A DNA stretch of 8,660 bases from Clostridia bacterium (lineage in GTDB: Bacteria; Bacillota; Clostridia; Christensenellales; HGM11417). This document shows, one piece after another, positions 1 to 6,728 of this stretch. Location: the NCBI GenBank assembly GCA_017407365.1, contig JAFQWR010000171.1:1-8660 (forward strand), given 5' to 3'. The notes under the pieces are model-generated. The model ran no database searches, was not told the DNA's origin, and worked only from the letters and a program-made list of their open reading frames with translations. The translations under genes and the position numbers were made by a program. How positions within the stretch are numbered: position 1 is the first letter of the stretch; each line of letters opens with the position of its first letter.

Positions 1-1922
1 CGGTTGCCTACAACCCCATGACGGCATCCACCGATCCGTTCAAATACGCACCCACCTTCACGATGGCAACGACGGCTGAATTCGGCACCTCGCACGATAA
101 GTGGGAGTTCGTAGAGATCACCTTCGACAAGGCGACCGATTTTGCCGCAACCGACTACGTTGCAGTAACGCTGAAAATGCAGGGCGCAGCAGGTCTGACC
201 ATGGGTCTTTTGGAAGGCGGTGACCGCTACAACAACTGCAACGACAACAAGGATATGTACTTTATGAATAAAGACGGCTCTCTTGTTGCGTTAGACGTTC
301 TGTACAGCGCTTGCACGCTGGCAAACGGCACCGAGGGCGTTCTGTTAATGCCCATCGCAAATATGCAGTGGCAGAGGAACAACGAGGGCAGCGACTTAAA
401 GGGCGTCAACAGATGGTACTTTACCGCTAACTCGCTGTACAACAGAGATTACGCCATCACCATCGGCGAAATCGGCGTATACCGTGGCGAGCCCACCGCA
501 GCAGGCACCACGTACGAGGTTCTGCTCGACGTATCCAAGGGCGAAAAGAGAAACAAATACTACACCGACGCCGCAAACAACAACGTTTGTCTGTTCCTGC
601 CCTCGTTCGCAGGTATGGTAGAAGAGAAGGCTCCCGCCTTTGCTTATCCCTTCCGTACGGACGAAGAGGAAATCCTCGTAAACGGCGCACACTGGTACGG
701 TCCCGCTCTGGGCGACAGCTCCATGAACTGGCAGACCCTTTCGGTTAAGTTCGACAAGGCTACCGTAGATATGACGGATGCCGCTTACCTCGTAATCGAG
801 TATTACGCAAAGGCAGGCGCCCCCGGCTTAACCTACGGCTTAAACAACGGCGGTGCACGCTTCGGCACCACCGAAACGGACGGCGCATACTTCGGTATGG
901 CTGTTGGCGCAGCAGAGGCAACCAAGCTGGGCGGCATCATGTATGATGCAGTAAACGTAGCACAGGGCTTCACGGGCGCACTCGTTCTGCCCCTCTCGCA
1001 CATGAGCTGGCAGTTTGGTGCAACGGCTAACCGCTCTCTTGCGGCAATCGACACCTTAACCATCACCACCAACTCCCAGTACAACTGGGCATACGAAATC
1101 GTTGTAGGCGAGGTTGGCTACTTAAATAAGGCAGGCGCATACGTTAGCCTTCTTGACCTTGCTGAGGAAAATGCCACCGATAAGGAAGGCAGATATTACA
1201 TCACCGCAGACGGCGCAAACAAGGGTACCTTAGAGTATTGGAAGGCAGAGCGCAAGATGCAGGGTAAGTCCACCATCGACTTCGAGGTAAAGAACCGCCC
1301 CGCAGAAAGCTTTGACATCTGGACGGGTGGCTCCTACGGCGCAACCGCAATCGTTCAGGATACCTACGGCGACAACGCAGTACAGATGAAGGCAACCGGC
1401 ACCAACGCAAGCGGCGACGCTTACACCGCAATCACCCTGGCAAACCTGGGCGGCTGGAGCTGGGAAGGCATGAACGGCGTTTCCTTCTGGGCACGCAACG
1501 ACAGCGACACCGAGGTTTCGTTCAACCTCGAAACGGACTGCCGCGTAGGCAAGATCGCAGACCGCTTCAACATCCAGCAGGGTCACCGCTTCTTCCTGTA
1601 CGATGTAAACACGGGCAAGACCTCCATCTACATGACCCGTCCCTGCGCAACCCTTCCCGTGGGCTTTGAGGGCTGGGTATTCATCCCCTTCACCGCATTT
1701 GCACGCGCAGCATGGTCTAACAACGGCGTAACCGAATTCATGGGCGAGGGCAGCATGGTATCCTACCTTGCTATCACCATCCACGCAGGCACCTATATGG
1801 ATAAGGCATTCTCGGTGAACAAGTTTGGTGGCTACACCGACGTTCCCTCCTTCGTATCCACCTACGTGAAGGCAGAAAACACCATCCCCGGTCTTCTTGA
1901 ATTAAACAAGGAGGAAGCATAA
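1..1922 (+). CDS. Secreted multi-module protein with repeated carbohydrate-binding-like beta-sandwich domains (5' partial)
   Basis: The reading frame is open from base 3 with no stop, so the ATG at 18 is an internal Met and the real start lies upstream. Residues here count from that ATG (634 to the TAA). Two modules of about 130 residues align with each other. The first (about 29-155) has FDKAT, a GLTMGL turn, EGVLLMPIANMQWQ and ITIGEIGVY. The second (about 238-368) has FDKAT, GLTYGL, TGALVLPLSHMSWQ and IVVGEVGYL. A third, more divergent region (about 435-605) keeps the same rhythm, with EGWVFIPFTAFARAAW and a closing beta strand. Alternating hydrophobic strands rich in Trp, Tyr and Asn suggest galactose-binding-like or CBM-type sandwiches; this is fold-level inference. 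No catalytic motif, C-terminal LPxTG or membrane anchor is visible. Codon use is strongly biased (AAG, TAC, ATC, GAC), as in highly expressed genes. The lipoprotein gene starts 3 nt after its stop, so the two are probably co-transcribed and act together outside the cell. Confidence 0.7.
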   Translation, partial: VAYNPMTASTDPFKYAPTFTMATTAEFGTSHDKWEFVEITFDKATDFAATDYVAVTLKMQGAAGLTMGLLEGGDRYNNCNDNKDMYFMNKDGSLVALDVLYSACTLANGTEGVLLMPIANMQWQRNNEGSDLKGVNRWYFTANSLYNRDYAITIGEIGVYRGEPTAAGTTYEVLLDVSKGEKRNKYYTDAANNNVCLFLPSFAGMVEEKAPAFAYPFRTDEEEILVNGAHWYGPALGDSSMNWQTLSVKFDKATVDMTDAAYLVIEYYAKAGAPGLTYGLNNGGARFGTTETDGAYFGMAVGAAEATKLGGIMYDAVNVAQGFTGALVLPLSHMSWQFGATANRSLAAIDTLTITTNSQYNWAYEIVVGEVGYLNKAGAYVSLLDLAEENATDKEGRYYITADGANKGTLEYWKAERKMQGKSTIDFEVKNRPAESFDIWTGGSYGATAIVQDTYGDNAVQMKATGTNASGDAYTAITLANLGGWSWEGMNGVSFWARNDSDTEVSFNLETDCRVGKIADRFNIQQGHRFFLYDVNTGKTSIYMTRPCATLPVGFEGWVFIPFTAFARAAWSNNGVTEFMGEGSMVSYLAITIHAGTYMDKAFSVNKFGGYTDVPSFVSTYVKAENTIPGLLELNKEEA

Positions 1923-1925
1923 GCT

Positions 1926-3053
1926 ATGAAAAAGAATAACCTTTTAGTATTGATCTTAACGCTCGTTCTGGCGTTTGGCGTATTTGCAGCCTGCGAGCAT
2001 CTCCCTCAGGACCCCGAAGAGCCCGAGGTAACCTACGGCATCCCCGTGGCAGAGGTTGGCCGCTACATCAAGGACGCTGATGTCATCGACGACGGCGAAA
2101 CCAGAATCCTGCTCTACACCACCAACGGTGAATCGGGCGAGGATGACAACGTAATCGCAATCCGCACCGCTTCCTACGTGGAAGAAAACGGCTGGCTCTA
2201 CGGCGACGAAAGCATTGCTGTGGTTGGCGATGCAGAGGGCTGGGACGAGTTCATCGGCTCGGCATCCATCGTTAAGGGCGCATTTGAATACGGCGACGTA
2301 AGCTACGGCTGGCTGATCGCATACTGCGCAACCGCAAACGCAAACGACACCCAGATGGAAATCGGTCTTGCTGTTGCAGCTGAGCCGGATGGCGAATGGA
2401 CGAAGGTTGGCGAAAAGGCATTTGTAGAGTTCGACGAAAAGGTATACGGCACGGGTATGGTTGGCTGCTACGCTCCCTCCCTCGTAAACCTCAACGGCGA
2501 AAGCGCAATCCGCCTGTACTACTCCTATGCAGATGCATACGGTCACTTTGCACGCTTTGTGGATTTCAACGCCGCTGATCTGGATGTATTATACACCGAG
2601 GCAGCTGCAAAGGACGTAAACCTCATCTCCGGTACTGTTCAGGTTCCCACCAACGGCAACCTCTCCGGTGGCGATGCGGCTCTGATGTTCCCCAATGCAG
2701 ACTTTGCACACGATAAGGCAACGGGCACCGTTTACGCAGTGAAGGATTATTCTCCTGCTCCCGCAACGAAGCCCAACTACGCAGACAGAATCGAGCTTGG
2801 CAAAATCGCTGAAAGCGAATTCTACACTGTAGAGCTTCTGGATGGCTGGCAGACCGTTTCCCTGTGGGATTTCTCCAACACGCCTGACGGCGCATACGAG
2901 CGTTTATACAGCGCTTGCGTGGTTGCAGATGCATACGGCTGCATCGACAGCACCGCTGCAATCGAAATCTTCTACAACAGCTGCGAAATCGAGGCTGACA
3001 ACGCAGACTGGATGTTCACGCAGAACCTCTACACCTTCACCGTAGAGGCATAA
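1926..3053 (+). CDS. Lipoprotein with GH43-like beta-propeller, possibly non-catalytic
   Basis: This 375-residue protein begins with MKKNN, a hydrophobic stretch and FAAC, giving a lipid-anchored Cys23; the Phe at -3 is unusual for a lipobox. An acidic linker (24-36) precedes a body of repeating beta strands. SIVKGAF (114-120), YGWLIAYCA (127-135), MEIGLAVAAEPDGEWTKVG (144-162), APSLVNLNG (183-191), NADFAHD (257-263) and VVADAYG (332-338) align in order with the two downstream lipoproteins. The 'GIAVA..P.GPW.KV' pattern is typical of five-bladed GH43/GH32-type propellers. Where the paralogues have CDPSVVKG or CDPAVIKG, this protein has GSASIVKG, so the likely catalytic Asp is Ser112 and it may only bind sugar. 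It also lacks their small N-terminal domain. The ribosome binding site AAGGAGG (1908-1914) lies inside the end of the upstream gene, 11 nt before the ATG. Translation is probably coupled to that gene, and transcription ends at the hairpin just downstream. The fold is likely; the activity is unknown. Confidence 0.75.
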   Translation: MKKNNLLVLILTLVLAFGVFAACEHLPQDPEEPEVTYGIPVAEVGRYIKDADVIDDGETRILLYTTNGESGEDDNVIAIRTASYVEENGWLYGDESIAVVGDAEGWDEFIGSASIVKGAFEYGDVSYGWLIAYCATANANDTQMEIGLAVAAEPDGEWTKVGEKAFVEFDEKVYGTGMVGCYAPSLVNLNGESAIRLYYSYADAYGHFARFVDFNAADLDVLYTEAAAKDVNLISGTVQVPTNGNLSGGDAALMFPNADFAHDKATGTVYAVKDYSPAPATKPNYADRIELGKIAESEFYTVELLDGWQTVSLWDFSNTPDGAYERLYSACVVADAYGCIDSTAAIEIFYNSCEIEADNADWMFTQNLYTFTVEA

Positions 3054-3065
3054 GTCAAACAGTAT

Positions 3066-3099
3066 GGGGGAGGGGCAACCTTCCCCCTGTTATTCTTTT
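3066..3099 (+). terminator. Intrinsic terminator after the first lipoprotein gene
   Basis: A 9-bp stem pairs 3066-3074 with 3079-3087 (one G-T wobble), closed by a GCAA tetraloop. It is followed by the T-rich run TGTTATTCTTTT (3088-3099). It starts 12 nt after the stop codon and should end the transcript of the first two genes. Confidence 0.88.
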
Positions 3100-3101
3100 G
3101 C

Positions 3102-3136
3102 GATACCGCTCCGCCCGTGCGGCAGAGTGGGGTATC
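3102..3136 (+). promoter_or_regulatory. Leader hairpin upstream of the second lipoprotein pair
   Basis: GATAC (3102-3106) pairs with GTATC (3132-3136). The stem continues through CGCTC (3107-3111) with GAGTG (3125-3129, one wobble) and GCC (3113-3115) with GGC (3121-3123), around a 5-nt loop. No T-run follows, so it is not a terminator. I recognise no riboswitch family. It may be an aptamer-like or mRNA-stabilising element, or incidental. Confidence 0.4.
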
Positions 3137-3149
3137 AGGGCAGAGGAGA

Positions 3150-3215
3150 GGGCTGAAAAAAGGGCGTTTGCCTTCCGTCAGCCCATCAGGCGTCGGCTTT
3201 TTTTGCCCGACGGAA
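3150..3215 (+). promoter_or_regulatory. Putative transcription attenuator (terminator versus antiterminator)
   Basis: Several mutually exclusive stems share the same bases. Possible antiterminator: GGGCTGA (3150-3156) pairs with TCAGCCC (3178-3184), with an inner stem AAGG/CCTT. Terminator-like form: CCG-C-GCC (3175-3183) pairs with GGC-G-CGG (3189-3196) with one mismatch and one bulge, followed by seven T (3198-3204). Other pairings: TTCCGTC (3173-3179) with GACGGAA (3209-3215), and CGTCGG (3191-3196) with CCGACG (3207-3212). The element ends 14 nt before the next start codon, where it could control the following two genes. No -35/-10 pair is visible between the preceding terminator and this element, so it may act on read-through transcripts. 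No ligand can be assigned. Confidence 0.45.
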
Positions 3216-3229
3216 AACACGAGGTTACT

Positions 3230-4702
3230 ATGAAAAAGAATATTTTACGCGCAGGCGTGCTTATGTTATCTGTTCTGCTGGCGCTTTGCGTTGCAGGATG
3301 CACCAACACGGGTAGCGGAAATACCGATACGGGCGTGGAGGGCTGGTATACCCTCACCGAAAAAACGGTGGATGGCAATGACATCACCAACACCTTCATC
3401 ACCAATACCGTCTACTTAAAAGCAGGTAAGGCAACCCTTTTTGAGGCTACCGCAGTGGGCGCAAGCGAGCAAGAGGGCACCTACACCGTAGAGGGCGATA
3501 CAATCAATATCCTCGTCGGTGTTAAAACTTATAGCTACGAATACAACAAAACCAATCAGCTTATGACTTATGCCGGAAAGGTAAACAGACAGCAGGTGGT
3601 TATGACTTACAAATACAGTGCCGATTACGAGCCTCACAAGGAAAGCAAGGGCGTTGCTTTTACGAGTGAGCTTTTTGGCGAAAGCTTAAACGAAAACTTC
3701 TACAACTATTGCCCCACGGCGTTTATCGAAAACAACAATACCCTGCACATCTGGTATTGCAGCAACAAGGTAAGCGGCAACGTAACCGACTACGTGGCAT
3801 ACCGCAAGGGCACGCTGAATGCAGACGGCAAGTGGACGTTCAGCGAAAAGAAGCTGGTGCTGGAGCCCATCGCAGGCACATGGGATGCCCGTCACGTATG
3901 CGACCCCTCTGTGGTTAAGGGAAGCTTTCATATGAAGGGCGAGAGTTACAGCTATCTGATGGCATATCTTGGCTGCTACACCTCCAACGTAACCTGCAAC
4001 GAGGTGGGCATTGCGGTGGCAAAAAACCCCGAGGGCCCCTGGGTGAAGGTGGATAGCTTAAACCCCATTGCAAACTTCTATATGTCTGAGGATTATAACG
4101 AATCGAGCTGGGGCTACGGTCAGCCCTCCGTAATCAGCGCAGACGGCGAGGGTAAAATTCTGCTGTTCTACACCAAGGGTGTAAAGAGCGGCACCTACTG
4201 CTACGTTGAGGAATGGGATCTTTCCAATATCGACGATGCGAAGCTTCTCAGAGAAAAGCGCCTTTCCGACAGCGCTGTGGTAAACGCAAGCGGTCAGGTA
4301 GACGTTATCAACAATGCCGATTTTGCCTACGACCCCCTGCTCAACCGTCTGTATGTGGTGAAGGAGGACTTCCCCTACGCCGATAAGGGCGGCACCAACT
4401 GGATTACCGCGGGCAACACCGTGCTTTACATCGATCTTGGCGAAAAGGGTCTGGATACCCTGTTTGGCGAGTATATCTGGAACGTCTGCGGCAAGGTTAC
4501 CGCACAGACCACCGGATATAAGCGTGCGCACAATATGGGCTTTATGACGGACGCCTACGGCAGATTGCTGAGTCCTTACGAAATTCCCGTTATCTACACC
4601 CGTAGTGACGAATCTGCCGATCATCCCGATTGGAATAAGGGCGGTCAGTGGCCCGCTCTGCACACCTACCGTTTATACGGCACGGTGATTGAAACCAAAT
4701 AA
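3230..4702 (+). CDS. Lipoprotein: small beta domain plus GH43-like beta-propeller
   Basis: The start chosen is the ATG at 3230, preceded by GAGG (3221-3224); it gives a normal signal peptide. The frame stays open upstream to an ATG at 3098, but that one lies in a terminator and has no ribosome site. The product is 490 residues. The lipobox VAGC gives Cys24, followed by a Gly/Asn/Thr linker (25-37). Residues about 38-130 form a small all-beta, lipocalin-like module (GTYTVEGDTINI and similar strands). From about 142 to the end is a propeller-like domain with TLHIWYCSNK (171-180), ARHVCDPSVVKG (220-231), YLMAYLGC (242-249), VGIAVAKNPEGPWVKV (259-274), YGQPSVIS (296-303) and NADFAYDPLLNRLYVVKE (362-379). 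Asp225 of the CDP motif is a candidate catalytic base by analogy with GH43 enzymes, and Asp364 and Asp368 are other conserved acids. This is fold-level inference and the substrate is unknown. Its close paralogue starts 11 nt downstream, so the two form an operon. It probably acts on or binds glycans at the outer face of the membrane. Confidence 0.8.
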   Translation: MKKNILRAGVLMLSVLLALCVAGCTNTGSGNTDTGVEGWYTLTEKTVDGNDITNTFITNTVYLKAGKATLFEATAVGASEQEGTYTVEGDTINILVGVKTYSYEYNKTNQLMTYAGKVNRQQVVMTYKYSADYEPHKESKGVAFTSELFGESLNENFYNYCPTAFIENNNTLHIWYCSNKVSGNVTDYVAYRKGTLNADGKWTFSEKKLVLEPIAGTWDARHVCDPSVVKGSFHMKGESYSYLMAYLGCYTSNVTCNEVGIAVAKNPEGPWVKVDSLNPIANFYMSEDYNESSWGYGQPSVISADGEGKILLFYTKGVKSGTYCYVEEWDLSNIDDAKLLREKRLSDSAVVNASGQVDVINNADFAYDPLLNRLYVVKEDFPYADKGGTNWITAGNTVLYIDLGEKGLDTLFGEYIWNVCGKVTAQTTGYKRAHNMGFMTDAYGRLLSPYEIPVIYTRSDESADHPDWNKGGQWPALHTYRLYGTVIETK

Positions 4703-4713
4703 GGGAGGGCGGT

Positions 4714-6159
4714 ATGAAAAAATTTCTTTCCTGCACGCTTGTTGTGGCTCTTTTGCTTACGCTTCTTTTATCCTGCTTTGCCTGCGGCGATAAAACGGAG
4801 CCCCCCTTCAACGCAAAATACACCCTGCAATCTGCTACCGCTAACGGCAAAAGCGTGAAAAAGGACTTCCAGACCTACTCCATCGAGCTTTTTGAGGACG
4901 GCACGGCAAAGGTATTCATCAGCTATCTTGGTCTGATGGAATCGAGAAGCTCCACCTACGTCAACAAGGGTACGAGCATTGTAGAAAGCTATATGGGCAA
5001 GGATTACACCTACCGTGCAGAGGGCGATACGCTCACTACCACCTATATCGACTACGACAAAACCGTTACCGTGGTATTAAAAAAGGAAACGGCAGGAGAT
5101 AAGGTAGAGGAGGTAGACTTCGAAAGCGTTCTGTTCGGCGAGGATATGACGCAGACCAAGTTCTTCAACTACTGCCCTGCCATCATTACCGAAACGGACG
5201 AAAACGGCAACGAGGTTATGCACATCTGGTTCTGCACCAACAAGGACGACGGTCTGATTATGGACCACATCGGCTACCGCAAGGGCGTGAAGCAGGCAAA
5301 CGGCAAGTGGATTTTCTCTGAATTGCAGATTGTTATGCAGCCCACCCCCGACACGTGGGATGCACGCCACACCTGCGACCCTGCCGTAATCAAGGGCGAA
5401 TTTCAGTATCAGGGCGAAAAATACTGCTATCTGATGGCGTACCTTGGCTGTGTCACCGAGGATTACAGCAACAACGAAACGGGTATTGCGGTGGCAAACA
5501 GCCCCGTAGGGCCCTGGGTGAAGGTAGATACCTTAAACCCCATCGTTCCCTGGGCAGATGAATGTCAGCCCGGTCAGTGGGGCACGGGTATGCCTGCGCT
5601 GATTTCCATCGACAAAAAGGGCGAGGTGCTGCTCACCTATCAGTCCAGCAAGCGTGGCACGGGCGTTCAGCGTTGGGATTTCTCCAACCTCGACGACCCC
5701 ACCTTAAAGGCACAGTTCAACGTCAGCCTTACGCACAAGGGCATTTACAACTCCGCAAACATCAAATGCAACGTGGGTATCCCCGATTTTGCGTTTGACC
5801 CCGAAACCAACCGCCTGTACGTGTTTGGCGTTACCAACGAAAAGAATCCCCCCGACGAAACCAAAACGCTGGTGAACTCTCACTGCGTGCTTGCGTACAT
5901 CGAAAACATCGGCAGTATGGAGGAGGCTTGCACGGTGCTGCAATCGGGCAACTATACGTGGAACGTTGTTGGCTACGTTGGCCCCGCTGATACCGGCTTC
6001 GAGCGTAACCACAACCCCGGCATCGTCCGTGACTGCTACGGCTACATCCCCGAAAGCGAAAAAATCGGCGTGGTGGTTGCCACCGGTCACAACTCGTGGG
6101 ATAACGAAAACATCTTCACCTATCGCTTACACGGTCATTATTTTGACATCAACCTGTAA
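4714..6159 (+). CDS. Lipoprotein: small beta domain plus GH43-like beta-propeller (second copy)
   Basis: This 481-residue paralogue of the preceding gene is translated from GGGAGG (4703-4708). The signal peptide ends in LLSCFAC. LLSC makes Cys21 the better lipidation site, though Cys24 is possible. Residues about 34-124 match the small beta domain of its neighbour (YTLQSATANGKSV; RAEGDTLTTTY). The propeller follows, with MHIWFCTNK (169-177), DARHTCDPAVIKG (216-228), YLMAYLGC (239-246), TGIAVANSPVGPWVKVDTLN (256-275), GTGMPALIS (290-298), IPDFAFDPETNRLYVFG (356-372) and RNHNPGIVRDCYGYIP (431-446). Asp222 is equivalent to Asp225 of the neighbour. Both proteins keep the same order and spacing of motifs, so they arose by tandem duplication, yet they have diverged widely, which fits different ligands. 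No carbohydrate-binding module, dockerin or sortase signal is present. A strong terminator follows 18 nt after the stop. GH43-like is my best reading; the enzymatic role is unproven. Confidence 0.8.
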   Translation: MKKFLSCTLVVALLLTLLLSCFACGDKTEPPFNAKYTLQSATANGKSVKKDFQTYSIELFEDGTAKVFISYLGLMESRSSTYVNKGTSIVESYMGKDYTYRAEGDTLTTTYIDYDKTVTVVLKKETAGDKVEEVDFESVLFGEDMTQTKFFNYCPAIITETDENGNEVMHIWFCTNKDDGLIMDHIGYRKGVKQANGKWIFSELQIVMQPTPDTWDARHTCDPAVIKGEFQYQGEKYCYLMAYLGCVTEDYSNNETGIAVANSPVGPWVKVDTLNPIVPWADECQPGQWGTGMPALISIDKKGEVLLTYQSSKRGTGVQRWDFSNLDDPTLKAQFNVSLTHKGIYNSANIKCNVGIPDFAFDPETNRLYVFGVTNEKNPPDETKTLVNSHCVLAYIENIGSMEEACTVLQSGNYTWNVVGYVGPADTGFERNHNPGIVRDCYGYIPESEKIGVVVATGHNSWDNENIFTYRLHGHYFDINL

Positions 6160-6176
6160 AAACAGGGGAAACCAAC

Positions 6177-6205
6177 GGGAGCAGAGCAATCTGCTCCCTT
6201 TTTTT
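6177..6205 (+). terminator. Strong intrinsic terminator after the lipoprotein operon
   Basis: A perfect 9-bp stem GGGAGCAGA (6177-6185) / TCTGCTCCC (6190-6198) with a GCAA tetraloop is followed by seven T (6199-6205). Confidence 0.95.
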
Positions 6206-6228
6206 ATGCCGCAAAAGGGTTTTTACCG

Positions 6229-6529
6229 TCCATACTCACGCGGCGCTTGTGGGTGAGATTTACCCCCATTGCAGGTATTTACGCGGCGCTTGTGGGTAGA
6301 GGTTGCCCCCATTGCAGATGCTCACGTAGCGGTTGTGGGTGAGGCTTACCCCCATTGCCCATACTCACGCGGCGGCTGTGGGTGAGGCTTACCCCCATTG
6401 CAGGTATTTACGTGGCGCTTGTGGGTAGGGGTTGCCCCCATTGCAGGTATTTACGCGGCGGTTGTGGGTAGAGGTTGCCCCCATTGCCCATACTCACGCG
6501 GCGCTTGTGGGTAGAGGTTGCCCCCATTG
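6229..6529. repeat. Tandem array of seven 43-bp units
   Basis: Seven back-to-back units start at 6229, 6272, 6315, 6358, 6401, 6444 and 6487. Each is exactly 43 bp with no indels, and each ends in CCCCCATTG. There are two subtypes. Type A has ACTCAC (or GCTCAC), then GTGGGTGAG and TTACCCCCATTG (units 1, 3, 4). Type B has CAGGTATTTAC, then GTGGGTAGAG or GTGGGTAGGG, and TTGCCCCCATTG (units 2, 5, 6). Unit 7 joins an A-type left part to a B-type right part. Each unit can form a short hairpin, GGGTGA/TTACCC or GGGTAG/TTGCCC, around a variable 3-nt loop. There are no unique spacers, so it is not a CRISPR. A 43-bp period does not keep a reading frame, so it is not a coding repeat. It lies between a terminator and the promoter of the next gene. 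Function unknown; it could be a minisatellite, a protein-binding array or an RNA structure. Confidence 0.97.
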
Positions 6530-6543
6530 CAAAAGAGGGGCAG

Positions 6544-6596
6544 AGGGAGGCAGAAGGCTCTCCCTTTATTGATTCCGCATAAAAGAGCGGTTTTTT
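6544..6596 (+). other. Two weak hairpins after the repeat array
   Basis: AGGGAG (6544-6549) pairs with CTCCCT (6560-6565), followed by TTATT. CCGC (6575-6578) pairs with GCGG (6587-6590) across an 8-nt A-rich loop and is followed by six T (6591-6596). The second resembles a short intrinsic terminator. Either could stop transcripts crossing the array before they reach the promoter downstream. The stems are short and the loops long, so support is modest. Confidence 0.4.
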
Positions 6597-6627
6597 GCTG
6601 TATCCGCAAAGCCTTTTGCCTGAACGG

Positions 6628-6656
6628 TTGACAGAACAGGGTGGCTATGGTATAAT
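6628..6656 (+). promoter_or_regulatory. Consensus sigma-A promoter with extended -10
   Basis: TTGACA (6628-6633) and TATAAT (6651-6656) match both consensus hexamers exactly and are 17 bp apart. TG at 6648-6649 gives an extended -10. Transcription should start near 6663, giving a leader of about 65 nt before the transporter gene. Confidence 0.9.
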
Positions 6657-6689
6657 AATTGTAATTATAAAAGGACAGCGGCAAAGAGT

Positions 6690-6717
6690 AGCCTGGCATA
6701 GGGTGCGGGCTGTTTTT
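6690..6717 (+). promoter_or_regulatory. Terminator-like hairpin in the leader of the transporter gene
   Basis: AGCCT (6690-6694) pairs with GGGCT (6707-6711, one wobble) and GCA (6696-6698) with TGC (6704-6706), with one bulged G and a 5-nt loop. G and five T follow. The hairpin lies between the promoter and the ribosome binding site AAGGAG (6719-6724). It could attenuate the strong promoter or hold the ribosome site. I see no clear antiterminator partner. Confidence 0.4.
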
Positions 6718-6728
6718 CAAGGAGAGGT

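Noticed and set aside
18..20. ATG at 18 as the start of the first gene
   Set aside because: The frame is open to the window edge, there is no ribosome site, and no signal peptide follows.
1230..1784. Minus-strand 184-codon open frame
   Set aside because: It is a shadow of the strongly biased codons of the real + strand gene. It has no ribosome site, and its Cys/Val/Ala-rich composition fits antisense translation.
1956..2546. Minus-strand 196-codon open frame
   Set aside because: It is antisense to the first lipoprotein gene, whose lipobox and propeller motifs are convincing. No ribosome site or family resemblance.
3098..3229. Upstream ATG extending the second lipoprotein by 44 residues
   Set aside because: The ATG sits in the T-run of a terminator with no ribosome site, and the extension would bury the lipoprotein signal peptide.
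4058..4663. Minus-strand 201-codon open frame
   Set aside because: It is antisense to a well-supported lipoprotein gene and has no independent signals.
6229..6529. CRISPR array
   Set aside because: The entire 43-bp unit repeats head to tail with no unique spacers, and no cas genes are nearby.
6229..6529. G-quadruplex array
   Set aside because: Each unit has one run of five G on the minus strand and one of three on the plus strand. The runs are too far apart on one strand for a compact quadruplex.
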